Below are positions 18,693 through 26,569 of a stretch of DNA of 64,000 nucleotides, piece after piece. The translations under genes and the position numbers were made by a program. Source of the stretch: Mycobacterium lentiflavum (lineage in GTDB: Bacteria; Actinomycetota; Actinomycetes; Mycobacteriales; Mycobacteriaceae); the NCBI RefSeq assembly GCF_022374895.2, contig NZ_CP092423.2:3472001-3536000 (forward strand), given 5' to 3'. The notes beneath the pieces were generated by a model, which did not search any database, was not told the origin of the DNA, and saw only the letters and a program-made list of their open reading frames with translations. Position 1 is the stretch's first letter. Every line of letters begins with the position of its first letter.

Positions 18693-19708
18693 GAGTCGCC
18701 CTTCTTGGTCACCCGCTGCTGTGGTTGTCCCTCGGATTCCAGCCGTTGCAAGGCCCGTAGTCGCACGGCGGTGCTGCGAGGGTTACGTTCGATTTCGTCG
18801 GCGCCGGCGCGCTCGGCACCGCGGGTCAGCGATTGGAATCGCGGACCGCGGCCGGGCAGCTCGAACGGGAGATCCAACGGCGTGCGGGAGGCCACCGCAT
18901 CGGCGAACTCGCGCTTGACGATCCGGTCTTCCAGCGACTGGTAGGCCAGCACCACGATGCGCCCGGCGACGGCCAGGGCGTCCAGCGCGGCCGGAATGGC
19001 CCGGCGCAGCGTGTCCAGCTCGTCGTTGACCGCGATGCGCAGCGCCTGGAAGGTGCGCTTGGCCGGATGTCCGCCGGTGCGCCGGGCCGCGGCCGGAATG
19101 GCCTGGTACAGCAACTCGACCAGCTCGGCGGTCGTGGTGAACGGGGTGCGGGCCCGCCGACGCACGATGTGGCTGGCGATCCGGCGCGCGAACCGCTCCT
19201 CGCCGTAGCGGTGCAAGATGTTCGCCAGCTCGGCCTCGTCGTAGGTGTTGACGATCTCGGCCGCGGTCAGCGGCGACGACGGATCCATTCGCATGTCCAG
19301 CGGCGCGTCCTGGGCGTAGGCGAAACCCCGCTCGGCGCGGTCGAGCTGCATTGAGGAGACGCCCAGATCGAACAACACCCCGTCGATCGATTCGTTTGCG
19401 GCATAACCGGATTGGGCCAGCGCCGCGTCGATGCCGTCATATCGGGTGTGCACCAGGGTGATTCGGTCGGCGAACGGCGCCAGCCGCGCGCCGGCGATGT
19501 CCAGCGCGCTGGGATCGCGGTCGAGGCCGATCAGCTTCAGGCCCGGCAGGTCGCTCAGGAATCGTTGCGCGTGCCCGCCCGCACCAACGGTGGCGTCGAC
19601 GAGCACCGCGCCGGATCCGTCGGCGTGCTGGCGGGTCAACGCCGGGGTCAGCAGTTCGACACAGCGCTCCAGCAGCACGGGCACGTGCCCGAAGTCTCTG
19701 TCAGCCAA
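18689..19708 (-). CDS. rsmH: 16S rRNA (cytosine1402-N4)-methyltransferase RsmH (MraW)
   Basis: RsmH methylates N4 of C1402 in 16S rRNA using SAM. The core has GHVPVLLERCVELL, the SAM motif LVDATVGAGGHAQRFL, LIGLDRDPSAL, FDLGVSSMQLDRAERGFAY, the HPAKRTFQALRIAVNDEL block and VLAYQSLEDRIVKREF. I chose the TTG at 19708 because a perfect GGAGGT stands six bases before it, giving 339 residues, the normal family length. A longer form from ATG 19894 (401 residues, overlapping the mraZ end) resembles the annotated M. tuberculosis protein and cannot be excluded. Stop overlaps ftsL as ATGA. Confidence 0.93.
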   Translation of the reverse strand: MADRDFGHVPVLLERCVELLTPALTRQHADGSGAVLVDATVGAGGHAQRFLSDLPGLKLIGLDRDPSALDIAGARLAPFADRITLVHTRYDGIDAALAQSGYAANESIDGVLFDLGVSSMQLDRAERGFAYAQDAPLDMRMDPSSPLTAAEIVNTYDEAELANILHRYGEERFARRIASHIVRRRARTPFTTTAELVELLYQAIPAAARRTGGHPAKRTFQALRIAVNDELDTLRRAIPAALDALAVAGRIVVLAYQSLEDRIVKREFADAVASRTPLDLPFELPGRGPRFQSLTRGAERAGADEIERNPRSTAVRLRALQRLESEGQPQQRVTKKGDS

Positions 19709-19868
19709 CGCAACACCTCCCCGGGTCTGGAGAAATTCCTCAGATCGAGGGACGGCCTGAGAAAGACGCGCCCCTGCACCGAGGTCCCTGTCCGAAGTTA
19801 CGAACCAGGCGTTGGGGAAGTACGCCAGGGTCGGTTCGGGCAGAGGCCACGATGCACGGGCATGCGCC

Positions 19869-20300
19869 TCAGATGATGTCGCCGAGTGCTTCATCGCTGG
19901 CCGCGGAGAAGTTCTCTTCGTGCGTTTGCTGGTAGTCCTGCCAGGCCTGGGCATCCCAGATTTCCAGGTAGTCGACCGCACCGATCACCACGCAGTCCTT
20001 GGATAGGTTCGCGTAGCGGCGGTGGTCGGACGACAAGGTGATGCGGCCCTGGGCGTCGGGGTGTTGTTCATCGGTGCCGGCGGCCAGATTGCGCAGGAAC
20101 GCCCTGGCTTCCGGGTTGCTTCGAGACGTCTTGCTCGCCCGGCGGGCCAGCTGCTCGAATTCCGTCCGCGGGTAGACGGCGAGGCTGTGATCCTGGCTCT
20201 TGGTGACCATCAACCCCCCTGCCAGCGCGTCGCGGAACTTGGCGGGCAACGTCAGTCGCCCTTTGTCGTCGAGCTTGGGCGTGTAGGTGCCGAGAAACAC
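19869..20300 (-). CDS. mraZ: Transcriptional regulator MraZ
   Basis: MraZ is a DNA-binding protein of the AbrB/SpoVT fold and the first gene of dcw clusters; it controls its own operon. The 143 residues have two repeats of the DxKGR-type loop: LDDKGRLTLPAKFRDAL near the N-terminus and DAQGRITLSSDHRRYA in the middle. The GTG start follows a textbook AGGAGGTGAGCTG. TGGGG boxes 58-82 bases upstream of the start fit the MraZ target known from E. coli, so autoregulation is likely. A 160-bp gap before the short form of rsmH may hold a further regulatory element. Confidence 0.96.
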   Translation of the reverse strand: MFLGTYTPKLDDKGRLTLPAKFRDALAGGLMVTKSQDHSLAVYPRTEFEQLARRASKTSRSNPEARAFLRNLAAGTDEQHPDAQGRITLSSDHRRYANLSKDCVVIGAVDYLEIWDAQAWQDYQQTHEENFSAASDEALGDII

Positions 20301-20357
20301 CAGCTCACCTCCTGTCGAGGCCGGGTCTCGGCTCGCCCAAACACTTCAGCCACCATA

Positions 20358-20382
20358 CCCCACAGTCCCCCACTTTGCCCCA
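20358..20382 (-). promoter_or_regulatory. MraZ operator: three TGGGG boxes at 10-bp spacing
   Basis: On the minus strand TGGGG occurs at 20382-20378, 20372-20368 and 20362-20358, each separated by five bases. A degenerate fourth copy (TGGCT) follows in register at 20352-20348. E. coli MraZ binds direct repeats of TGGGN separated by five bases upstream of mraZ, so this is the expected autoregulatory site. It lies 58-82 bases before the mraZ GTG. Confidence 0.85.
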
Positions 20383-20511
20383 TAAAAGAAGTGTCGTCGG
20401 GGTGTTTCGCTGCTCATTTGCCACCAGGCACCGGCGGGCGGCCGTAGACCGCCATCTCGGGCATCGCTGGCGGCCTCGGGAAACCGCATTTCAGACCACT
20501 AAGTCGGCCAG

Positions 20512-20548
20512 TGGGGCGAAGTGGGTCGCGTGGTGGGGCGAAGTGGGG
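20512..20548 (+). promoter_or_regulatory. Second TGGGG cluster, opposite strand
   Basis: On the plus strand TGGGG (20512), TGGGT (20522), TGGGG (20534) and TGGGG (20544) form two pairs with the same 10-bp spacing as the mraZ operator, with 12 bp between the pairs. Both pairs share the spacer CGAAG. This could be a secondary MraZ binding site pointing away from mraZ, or the relic of a duplication. Together with the operator and the terminator it fills the 348-bp gap between mraZ and the DUF3040 gene; I see no gene there. Confidence 0.55.
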
Positions 20549-20597
20549 CTCGGATTGGCCTCGATTAGGACTCGAATCGGGCTACCCGCACAAAAAC

Positions 20598-20624
20598 AAG
20601 GGGTAGCCGCTTCGGCTACCCCTT
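20598..20624 (-). terminator. Intrinsic terminator of the DUF3040 gene
   Basis: A perfect 12-bp inverted repeat (AAGGGGTAGCCG / CGGCTACCCCTT) with a 3-base loop. On the minus strand it is followed by GTTTTTGTG, a proper U-tract. It begins 25 bases after the stop of the minus-strand gene at 20649, so it ends that transcript before the mraZ control region. Such canonical terminators are uncommon in mycobacteria. Confidence 0.88.
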
Positions 20625-20648
20625 AAGGTCTGGTGTTCGGTGGTTCGA

Positions 20649-21050
20649 TTACTCGTCGAAGCGGCGGCGGAAGCGATCTTCCATGCGGCTCGTGAACGAG
20701 CCGCCGCCGCCTTTGTTGCGGCGTGGGCGCGAGCCCTGCGCCGGCCCGGACGGGCTGGGGCGCCCGGACATCCGCGGACCGGTGATGGCGAACACGACAC
20801 CACCGAACATCACAACGAAGCCAACGACGCTGAGAATCGGGAAGTTGCCAATCATCGTGGCCTTGAACGCCACGCCGGAAACCAGCATCGCCAGACCGAT
20901 AACGAAGAGCGCCGCACCCTGCAGACGGCGCCGCGCGGTCGGTGCGCGGAACCCCCCACCCCGTACGCTCGAAGCGAACTTGGGATCCTCGGCGTAGAGA
21001 GCGCTCTCGATCTGATCGAGCATCCGCTGCTCATGATCGGAGAGTGGCAT
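20649..21050 (-). CDS. DUF3040 two-helix membrane protein (Rv2169c homologue)
   Basis: A 133-residue member of the actinobacterial DUF3040 family. It begins MPLSDHEQRMLDQIE, the conserved cytoplasmic signature, has two hydrophobic helices (LFVIGLAMLVSGVAF and ILSVVGFVVMFGGVVFAI) and a Gly/Arg-rich C-terminus. ATG 21050 follows GGAGGGACGA; an upstream in-frame ATG lacks family support. Members sit in the cytoplasmic membrane; function is unknown. It has its own terminator and is divergent from the GNAT gene. Confidence 0.9.
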   Translation of the reverse strand: MPLSDHEQRMLDQIESALYAEDPKFASSVRGGGFRAPTARRRLQGAALFVIGLAMLVSGVAFKATMIGNFPILSVVGFVVMFGGVVFAITGPRMSGRPSPSGPAQGSRPRRNKGGGGSFTSRMEDRFRRRFDE

Positions 21051-21228
21051 TCGTCCCTCCTTGCCGACAGTTTGACACGTAACTATCGATAGCACGCGGA
21101 TGCCCATGGTATAGGCAACTAAGTCAAATGATACGAGGTCAATCTGACCCGTACCACTGGTTCGCCCGCGATTCTATCTTCGTTGCTTCCCGACAATCAT
21201 CGGGCCGCAACGCCGATGCGTTACAACA

Positions 21229-21264
21229 CCCTTGCCGAAACCCTTGCCGAAACCCTTGCCGAAA
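21229..21264. repeat. Three perfect 12-bp tandem repeats in an intergenic region
   Basis: CCCTTGCCGAAA is repeated three times without mismatch (21229, 21241, 21253). It lies in the 394-bp gap between the divergent DUF3040 and GNAT genes. Apart from this and the repeats at 21371, that gap shows no gene; promoters for both genes must be there but no clear hexamers were assigned. Confidence 0.9.
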
Positions 21265-21370
21265 CCGACGCAGCGGTCGGCTGGTTGCCACCACCGCCCG
21301 GCAGCCGTTCGGCTCCGGACCCGATAATGGCGATACGGGCCCGGGGACCGACGGCGATCAAGTGCATGAG

Positions 21371-21412
21371 GCCCACCGGAAGCCCACCGGAAGCCAACGG
21401 AAGCCAACGGAA
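21371..21412. repeat. Imperfect 10/11-bp tandem repeats upstream of the GNAT gene
   Basis: Two copies of GCCCACCGGAA (21371, 21382) are followed by two copies of GCCAACGGAA (21393, 21403) and a partial copy. They stand 30-75 bases before the GNAT start, so they lie in its 5' untranslated or promoter region. Confidence 0.85.
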
Positions 21413-21444
21413 GCCACTGACTGTGACGAGGAGGACACCGCGAG

Positions 21445-22047
21445 TTGGCGATATTCCTCATCGATCTGCCGCCGAACGATATGGAGCGCCGTCTCAGTGA
21501 CGCCCTCGGGGTCTACGTCGACGCGATGCGCTACCCGCGGGGTACCGAGAACCAGCGTGCGGCCATGTGGCTCGAACACATCCGCCGGCGCGGGTGGCAG
21601 GCGGCGGCCGCGGTAGAGGCGGACGCGGACCAGGGCGGCGCCGTGCCGTCGGCGTCCGAACTCAGCCAAGCGCCGTTGCTCGGGGTGGCCTACGGCTACC
21701 CGGGGGCGCCGGGCCAGTGGTGGCAGCAGCAGGTTGTCTTGGGCATGCAACGCGGCGGCTTGCCCCCGCAGCAGATCACGCAGTTGATGGACAGCTATTT
21801 CGAGCTGACCGAGCTGCACATTCATCCGCGCGCCCAGGGCCGCGGCATCGGCGAGGCGCTGGCCCGCCGGCTGCTCGCCGGCCGCTGCGAGCGCAATGTC
21901 CTGCTCTCGACGCCGGAAACCAACGGCGAGGCCAATCGTGCCTGGCGGTTGTATCGGCGGTTGGGCTTCAACGACATCATCCGCCGCTACCACTTCGCCG
22001 GTGACCCACGGGCATTCGCGATCCTGGGGCGCCCGCTGCCGCTCTGA
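21445..22047 (+). CDS. GNAT-family N-acetyltransferase (Rv2170 homologue)
   Basis: A 200-residue acetyl-CoA-dependent transferase. The acetyl-CoA motif A is ELHIHPRAQGRGIGEALARR, preceded by LLGVAYGYPGAPGQWWQQQV and followed by NVLLSTPETNGEANRAWRLY and RRLGFNDIIRRYHF. The start is TTG 21445 after GAGGAG; the protein then begins MAIFLIDLPPNDMERRL like Rv2170. The M. tuberculosis protein has been reported to acetylate isocitrate dehydrogenase and isoniazid; whether this one does is inference. It is the first of two plus-strand genes with lppM. Confidence 0.9.
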   Translation: MAIFLIDLPPNDMERRLSDALGVYVDAMRYPRGTENQRAAMWLEHIRRRGWQAAAAVEADADQGGAVPSASELSQAPLLGVAYGYPGAPGQWWQQQVVLGMQRGGLPPQQITQLMDSYFELTELHIHPRAQGRGIGEALARRLLAGRCERNVLLSTPETNGEANRAWRLYRRLGFNDIIRRYHFAGDPRAFAILGRPLPL

Positions 22048-22117
22048 CAGCCTTGCCGGTGGACTCGCAAGCCGAAGACGTGGGCAGGCGTCACGCCAGA
22101 TCTGGCACGATAACCTG

Positions 22118-22825
22118 GTGCGCGCCAGCTCTGTCCCACGTCGAACCCGTGCATCCACTCGCGTGCTGGCCATCGCGATGCTGATGCTGCTGGTCCCGCT
22201 GGCGACCGGATGCCTGCGGGCCAGAGCCTCGCTGACGATCTCGCCCGACGACCTGGTGTCCGGGGAGATCATCGCGGCAGCCAAACCGAAGACGCCGAAG
22301 GACACCGGCCCGCAGCTCGACACCAACAACCTGCCGTTCAACCAGAAGGTCGCGGTGTCGAACTACGACAGCGACGGCTACGTCGGGTCGCAGGCGGTGT
22401 TCTCGGACCTAACGTTCGGCGAGTTGCCGCAGCTGGCCAACATGAACTCCGACGCGGCCGGCGTGAATGTGTCACTGCGCCGCAACGGCAACGTGGTGAT
22501 CCTGGAAGGCCGCGCGGATCTGACATCGCTGACCGATCCGGATGCCGATGTCGAGCTGACCGTCGCCTTTCCCGGGGTCGTGACGTCGACCAACGGCGAC
22601 CGCGTCGATCCCGATGCGGTGTCGTGGAAGCTCAAGCCGGGCGTGGTCAGCACGATGACCGCCCAGGCGCGCTACACCGACCCCAACACCCGTTCCTTCA
22701 CCGGCGCCGGGGTATGGCTGGGCATCGCCTCGTTCGCGGCCGCGGGCGTGGTCGCCCTCCTGGCCTGGATGAGCCGCGACCGCTCCGAGCGGTTCACCAC
22801 GCCGGGCAATCAGCCGCCGAGCTAG
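22118..22825 (+). CDS. lppM: Lipoprotein LppM
   Basis: A 235-residue lipoprotein. After an Arg-rich start (VRASSVPRRTRAST) comes a hydrophobic segment and the lipobox LATGC, so cleavage and lipidation at that cysteine are expected. The body is a beta-rich domain (GSQAVFSDLTFGELPQLAN, VVILEGRADLTSL), and a C-terminal hydrophobic helix (WLGIASFAAAGVVALLAW) ends in a charged tail. M. tuberculosis LppM is a surface factor influencing phagosome interactions. GTG 22118 is the first plausible start. Its stop shares CTAG with the stop of the convergent reductase gene. Confidence 0.93.
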   Translation: MRASSVPRRTRASTRVLAIAMLMLLVPLATGCLRARASLTISPDDLVSGEIIAAAKPKTPKDTGPQLDTNNLPFNQKVAVSNYDSDGYVGSQAVFSDLTFGELPQLANMNSDAAGVNVSLRRNGNVVILEGRADLTSLTDPDADVELTVAFPGVVTSTNGDRVDPDAVSWKLKPGVVSTMTAQARYTDPNTRSFTGAGVWLGIASFAAAGVVALLAWMSRDRSERFTTPGNQPPS

Positions 22826-23718
22826 ACGCGCTGGGCAGGCGCCCAGTAGTTGATCATCTCGGCGAAGGTCGCAAACGCCGGGCTGGACAGCCCGTACGTC
22901 GCCTCCAGGTGGACACTCAGCGGAAAGCCGAGCTCGGCGACGCCGTCCACCACGCGCTTGTACAGGTCGAGCATCATCTGGCGCTTCTGGGGCGGTTCGC
23001 GGCCGGCCAGCTCCTTGACGAAGTCCTGCTCGGCGGCCACCGCGGCGTTGCCCGGGTCCTGAATAAGCCAGTTGATCAGGCCGGTCTTGTTCTCCATCTT
23101 CGGCACGAAGCCGAACGACAGCAGGATCTCGGGCCGATGATCGGTGGTCTTGGCGAACTCGGCCAAAAAGCCCACGATCGCATCCGAATACAGCAACTGG
23201 GTCATGCCGTAGGTGGCGCCCCGATCGCATTTGAAGTTGAACCGGCCGTGTTCACCGTCGCGGGTCGGGATCAGGATCACGCCGCGATTGGGCACCAGGT
23301 CGCGATAGATCGACAGGGCGTCGGTCGGCGCGACGCCGGAGCCCTCGCCGTCGTTCATGGTGCGCGGGACGCCGACGAACACGACGCCTTCCATGCCGGA
23401 GTCGGTGAGCGACGTGAGCCGCGCACGCAGCGTCGATTCGTCTGAGAACGCGGTGACCTGCGTGCAGAGGCCGCTGATCCCCGGCAGTTCGGGCTTGATC
23501 ACCGACCAGAAGTCCAGGACGTCGAACTTTGGCTTCATCGCGATGGGCCGGTCGTCGTCCTCGGCGATGATGCCCGGAATCATCACATGACGAATGCGGC
23601 CGGTCAGACCGGACTCCGCGGAGTACCGCAGCACCTTGCGCGCCTCCTCTAGCGCCCGCTCCCGACCCTCGTCCACGTTCGGCGGCACCAGCTCGAGCGC
23701 GACGGTGTTGAGAGTCAC
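22822..23718 (-). CDS. Methylenetetrahydrofolate reductase-like protein (Rv2172c homologue)
   Basis: A 298-residue TIM-barrel protein close to Rv2172c. Conserved stretches are LNTVALELVPPN at the start, GRIRHVMIPGII, GLCTQVTAF, VFVGVPRTMNDGEG, FKCDRGATYGMTQLLYSD and LSFGFVPKMENKTG. Mycobacterial proteins of this group have been described as small, flavin-free methylenetetrahydrofolate reductases supplying 5-methyl-THF for methionine synthesis. The GTG 23718 start follows AAAGGAG; an upstream ATG would add eight residues. The activity is taken from remembered literature on homologues, and the protein is much shorter than classical MetF-fused enzymes. Confidence 0.8.
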   Translation of the reverse strand: MTLNTVALELVPPNVDEGRERALEEARKVLRYSAESGLTGRIRHVMIPGIIAEDDDRPIAMKPKFDVLDFWSVIKPELPGISGLCTQVTAFSDESTLRARLTSLTDSGMEGVVFVGVPRTMNDGEGSGVAPTDALSIYRDLVPNRGVILIPTRDGEHGRFNFKCDRGATYGMTQLLYSDAIVGFLAEFAKTTDHRPEILLSFGFVPKMENKTGLINWLIQDPGNAAVAAEQDFVKELAGREPPQKRQMMLDLYKRVVDGVAELGFPLSVHLEATYGLSSPAFATFAEMINYWAPAQRV

Positions 23719-23937
23719 GCGGCTCCTTTCCATCGGATCCATCGGACGAATCGCACCTCGCCAGCATAGGGGCGTCGAATTACCGCCCGGCTTGGCGGGG
23801 ACCGGTGGTTATGGGGAGACGCCGATCACTATGACGCCGAATACACTGGTCGGGCCTAGCAGACACCAGGGCATGCCGAGGGAGAAAGGGGCGCCGCGCT
23901 GAGCCTGCAAACCCCAGCAGAAGCGGCAACCGTCGAG

Positions 23938-24987
23938 TTGACCGGCGCGATCGGCGAGCAACTTCGCCGGTACCTGCACGAGCGGCGTGCGGAGACTGCC
24001 TACATCGGCGCCGACTACACCGCATTGATCTCCGCTCTCGAAGACTTCGTGCTCAACGGGGGCAAACGGCTGCGTCCCGCCTTCGCGTATTGGGGATGGC
24101 GTGCGGTGGCCGACACCGAACCCGATACGCAAGTGCTGCTGCTGTTTTCCGCGCTGGAGCTGCTGCAGGCCTGCGCATTGGTGCACGACGACGTCATCGA
24201 CGACTCCTCCACCCGCCGTGGCCGTCCGACGGTGCACGTCCATTTCGCTGCGGCACACCGCGCCCGGCAGTGGCGGGGCTCGGCAGAACGGTTCGGAATT
24301 TCGGCGGCCATCCTGCTCGGCGACGTCGCCCTGGCCTGGGCCGACGACATCGTGTTCGGGGCCGACCTGCCTGCGGATACGCAGCGCCGGGTCCGGCGGA
24401 TCTGGGCCGATATCCGCACCGAGGTGCTCGGTGGCCAGTACCTAGACATCGTCGCGGAGGCCAGCGCCTCGGAGTCGATCGCGTCGCCGATGAACGTCGC
24501 CACGTTCAAGACCGCCTGTTACACGGTGACGCGACCGCTGCAACTCGGCGCCGCGGTCGCCGCCGATCGCCCGGACGTGCAGGCCGTCTTCCAGCGGTTC
24601 GGGACCGACCTCGGCGTGGCGTTCCAGCTGCGCGACGACGTGCTGGGAGTATTCGGCGATCCGAGGGTGACAGGCAAGCCGTCGGGTGACGACCTGCGCT
24701 CCGGCAAGCGCACGGTGCTGCTGGCCGAGGCAATGGAGTTAGCCGACAATTCAAACCCCTTGGCCGCCAACCTGTTACGGAGTTCGATCGGCGCGCCGTT
24801 GACCGACCCGCAAGTGGCCGAGCTGCGCGACGTGATCGAGTCGGTGGGCGCGCTTGCCGCGGCCGAGCAGCGGATCGCCACGCTGACCCAGCGGGCGCTG
24901 GCCGATCTCGCCGCCGCTCCCATCAGCGATGCCGCCAAGGCGGGACTCTCCGAACTGGCCAGAATGGCCACCGACCGGTCCGCCTAA
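23938..24987 (+). CDS. idsA2: Trans-isoprenyl diphosphate synthase (IdsA2-like)
   Basis: Condenses isopentenyl diphosphate with allylic diphosphates. The 349-residue all-helical protein has GGKRLRPAFAYWG, the first Asp-rich motif in LVHDDVIDDSSTRRGRP and the second in FQLRDDVLGVFGDP followed by GKPSGDDLRSGKRTVL. The residues before the first motif (LLFSALELLQACA) are small, suggesting a medium to long product, but chain length cannot be fixed. TTG 23938 aligns with the M. tuberculosis start (Rv2173); an upstream CTG at 23899 with a GGAGAAAGG is the alternative. Only four bases separate it from mptA, so lipid-linked sugar donors or acceptors may be its role. Confidence 0.9.
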   Translation: MTGAIGEQLRRYLHERRAETAYIGADYTALISALEDFVLNGGKRLRPAFAYWGWRAVADTEPDTQVLLLFSALELLQACALVHDDVIDDSSTRRGRPTVHVHFAAAHRARQWRGSAERFGISAAILLGDVALAWADDIVFGADLPADTQRRVRRIWADIRTEVLGGQYLDIVAEASASESIASPMNVATFKTACYTVTRPLQLGAAVAADRPDVQAVFQRFGTDLGVAFQLRDDVLGVFGDPRVTGKPSGDDLRSGKRTVLLAEAMELADNSNPLAANLLRSSIGAPLTDPQVAELRDVIESVGALAAAEQRIATLTQRALADLAAAPISDAAKAGLSELARMATDRSA

Positions 24988-24991
24988 GTCG

Positions 24992-26524
24992 ATGACCACA
25001 CCGGACACCGGCACGCCAACGGTGAAACGATCTGTTGCGCAGCGCCTTTCGGAGCTAAAGGAATTCGCTTCGGCGCCGCAGGCCCGCCCCGCGAAGCTGG
25101 GCTTCCTGGGTTCACTGCTGATCACCGCCGGCGGACTGGGGGCGGGAAGCACCAAGCCGCACGATCCCGTGCTGGAGTCAATCCACATGTCCTGGCTGCG
25201 ATTTGGCCACGGTCTGGTGCTGTCGTCGATCTTGCTGTGGACTGGCGTGGCGCTGATGCTGATCGCGTGGCTGGCGCTGGGCCGCCGCGTGATGGCCGGT
25301 GAAACCACCGAATTCATGATGCGCGCCACCACCGGCTTCTGGCTGGCACCGCTGCTGCTCTCGGTGCCGGTGTTCAGCCGCGACACCTATTCCTATCTGG
25401 CCCAGGGTGCGCTGCTGCGCGACGGTTTCGATCCCTACGCGGTTGGTCCGGTGGCGAATCCGAATGTGTTGCTGGACAACGTAAGCCCGATTTGGACGAT
25501 CACCACCGCGCCGTATGGTCCGGTGTTCATTCTCATTGCCAAGCTCGTCACGGTGGTGGCCGGAAATCATGTGATCCTCGGCACCATGCTGCTGCGGTTG
25601 TGCATGCTGCCCGGCTTGGCGCTGTTGATCTGGGCCGCTCCCCGGCTGGCCCACCACATCGGCACCAGCGGCGCGACCGCATTGTGGATCTGTGTGCTGA
25701 ACCCGCTGGTGCTGATCCATCTGATGGGCGGGGTGCACAACGAGATGCTGATGGTAGGTCTGATGACCGCCGGTATCGCGCTCACCTTCGCACGCCGTCA
25801 CGCCCTGGGCATTACCCTGGTCACGATCGCGGTGGCGGTCAAAGCCACTGCCGCACTGGCGTTGCCGTTTTTGGTCTGGGTGTGGATGCGGCACCTGCGC
25901 GACCAACGCGGCTATCAGCCGGTGCGGGCGTTCGCGGTGGCCACCGCGATGGGCCTGCTGATCTTCGTCGCGGTGTTCGGCATCCTGTCCGCGGTGGCCG
26001 GCGTCGGCCTGGGCTGGCTGACCGCGCTGGCCGGCTCGGTGAAGATCATCAACTGGCTGACCGTGCCGACCGCGGCTGCGAATGTGATCCATTGGGCCGT
26101 CAACGGTTTCGTTCCGGTCGACTTCTATGCCACGCTGCGCGTCACCCGCTTCATCGGCATCCTCATCATCGCGGTGTCCCTGCCCCTGCTGTGGTGGCGG
26201 TACCGCCGCGACGACCGGGGCGCGCTGACCGGGATGGCGTGGTCAATGTTGATCGTGGTGCTGTTCGTACCGGCCGCCCTGCCGTGGTACTACTCCTGGC
26301 CGCTGGCGGTGGCTTCCCCGCTGGCGCAGTCGCGACGGTGGATCGCGGTCATCGGTGGGCTCTCGACCTGGGCCATGGTGATCTTCAAGCCCGACGGATC
26401 GCACGGGATGTATTCCTGGACGCACTTCGCGATGGCCACGGCGGCGGCGCTGATTGCCTGGCGGGCGCTGTACCGAGCCCCGGAAGCACCCGCTGAGCAG
26501 GCCGAAGAACCTCTGGCCGCTTAG
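24992..26524 (+). CDS. mptA: Alpha-1,6-mannosyltransferase MptA (GT-C)
   Basis: MptA elongates the alpha-1,6-mannan backbone of lipomannan and lipoarabinomannan using polyprenyl-phosphomannose outside the membrane. The 510-residue protein has about 12-13 hydrophobic helices and the GT-C signature in the first large loop, SVPVFSRDTYSYLAQGALL, followed by DGFDPYAVGP. The N-terminus is cytoplasmic. Start ATG 24992 gives MTTPDTGTPTVKRS. Its TAG stop is the first element of a 12-bp tandem repeat shared with the end of the convergent Rv2175c homologue. Confidence 0.94.
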   Translation: MTTPDTGTPTVKRSVAQRLSELKEFASAPQARPAKLGFLGSLLITAGGLGAGSTKPHDPVLESIHMSWLRFGHGLVLSSILLWTGVALMLIAWLALGRRVMAGETTEFMMRATTGFWLAPLLLSVPVFSRDTYSYLAQGALLRDGFDPYAVGPVANPNVLLDNVSPIWTITTAPYGPVFILIAKLVTVVAGNHVILGTMLLRLCMLPGLALLIWAAPRLAHHIGTSGATALWICVLNPLVLIHLMGGVHNEMLMVGLMTAGIALTFARRHALGITLVTIAVAVKATAALALPFLVWVWMRHLRDQRGYQPVRAFAVATAMGLLIFVAVFGILSAVAGVGLGWLTALAGSVKIINWLTVPTAAANVIHWAVNGFVPVDFYATLRVTRFIGILIIAVSLPLLWWRYRRDDRGALTGMAWSMLIVVLFVPAALPWYYSWPLAVASPLAQSRRWIAVIGGLSTWAMVIFKPDGSHGMYSWTHFAMATAAALIAWRALYRAPEAPAEQAEEPLAA

Positions 26525-26569
26525 TACGCCTTTTAGTACGCCTTTTAGTACGCCTTTTAGTACGCCATC
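26522..26569. repeat. 12-bp tandem repeats spanning two convergent stop codons
   Basis: TAGTACGCCTTT is repeated three times plus nine bases (26522, 26534, 26546, 26558). The first unit supplies the mptA stop TAG and the last the TAA and penultimate Tyr codon of the minus-strand gene. Extra units therefore lengthen only the space between the genes. Confidence 0.92.

Noticed and set aside
21229..21412. CRISPR-like array
   Set aside because: The repeats are 10-12 bp, directly adjacent and without spacers, so they are tandem repeats.
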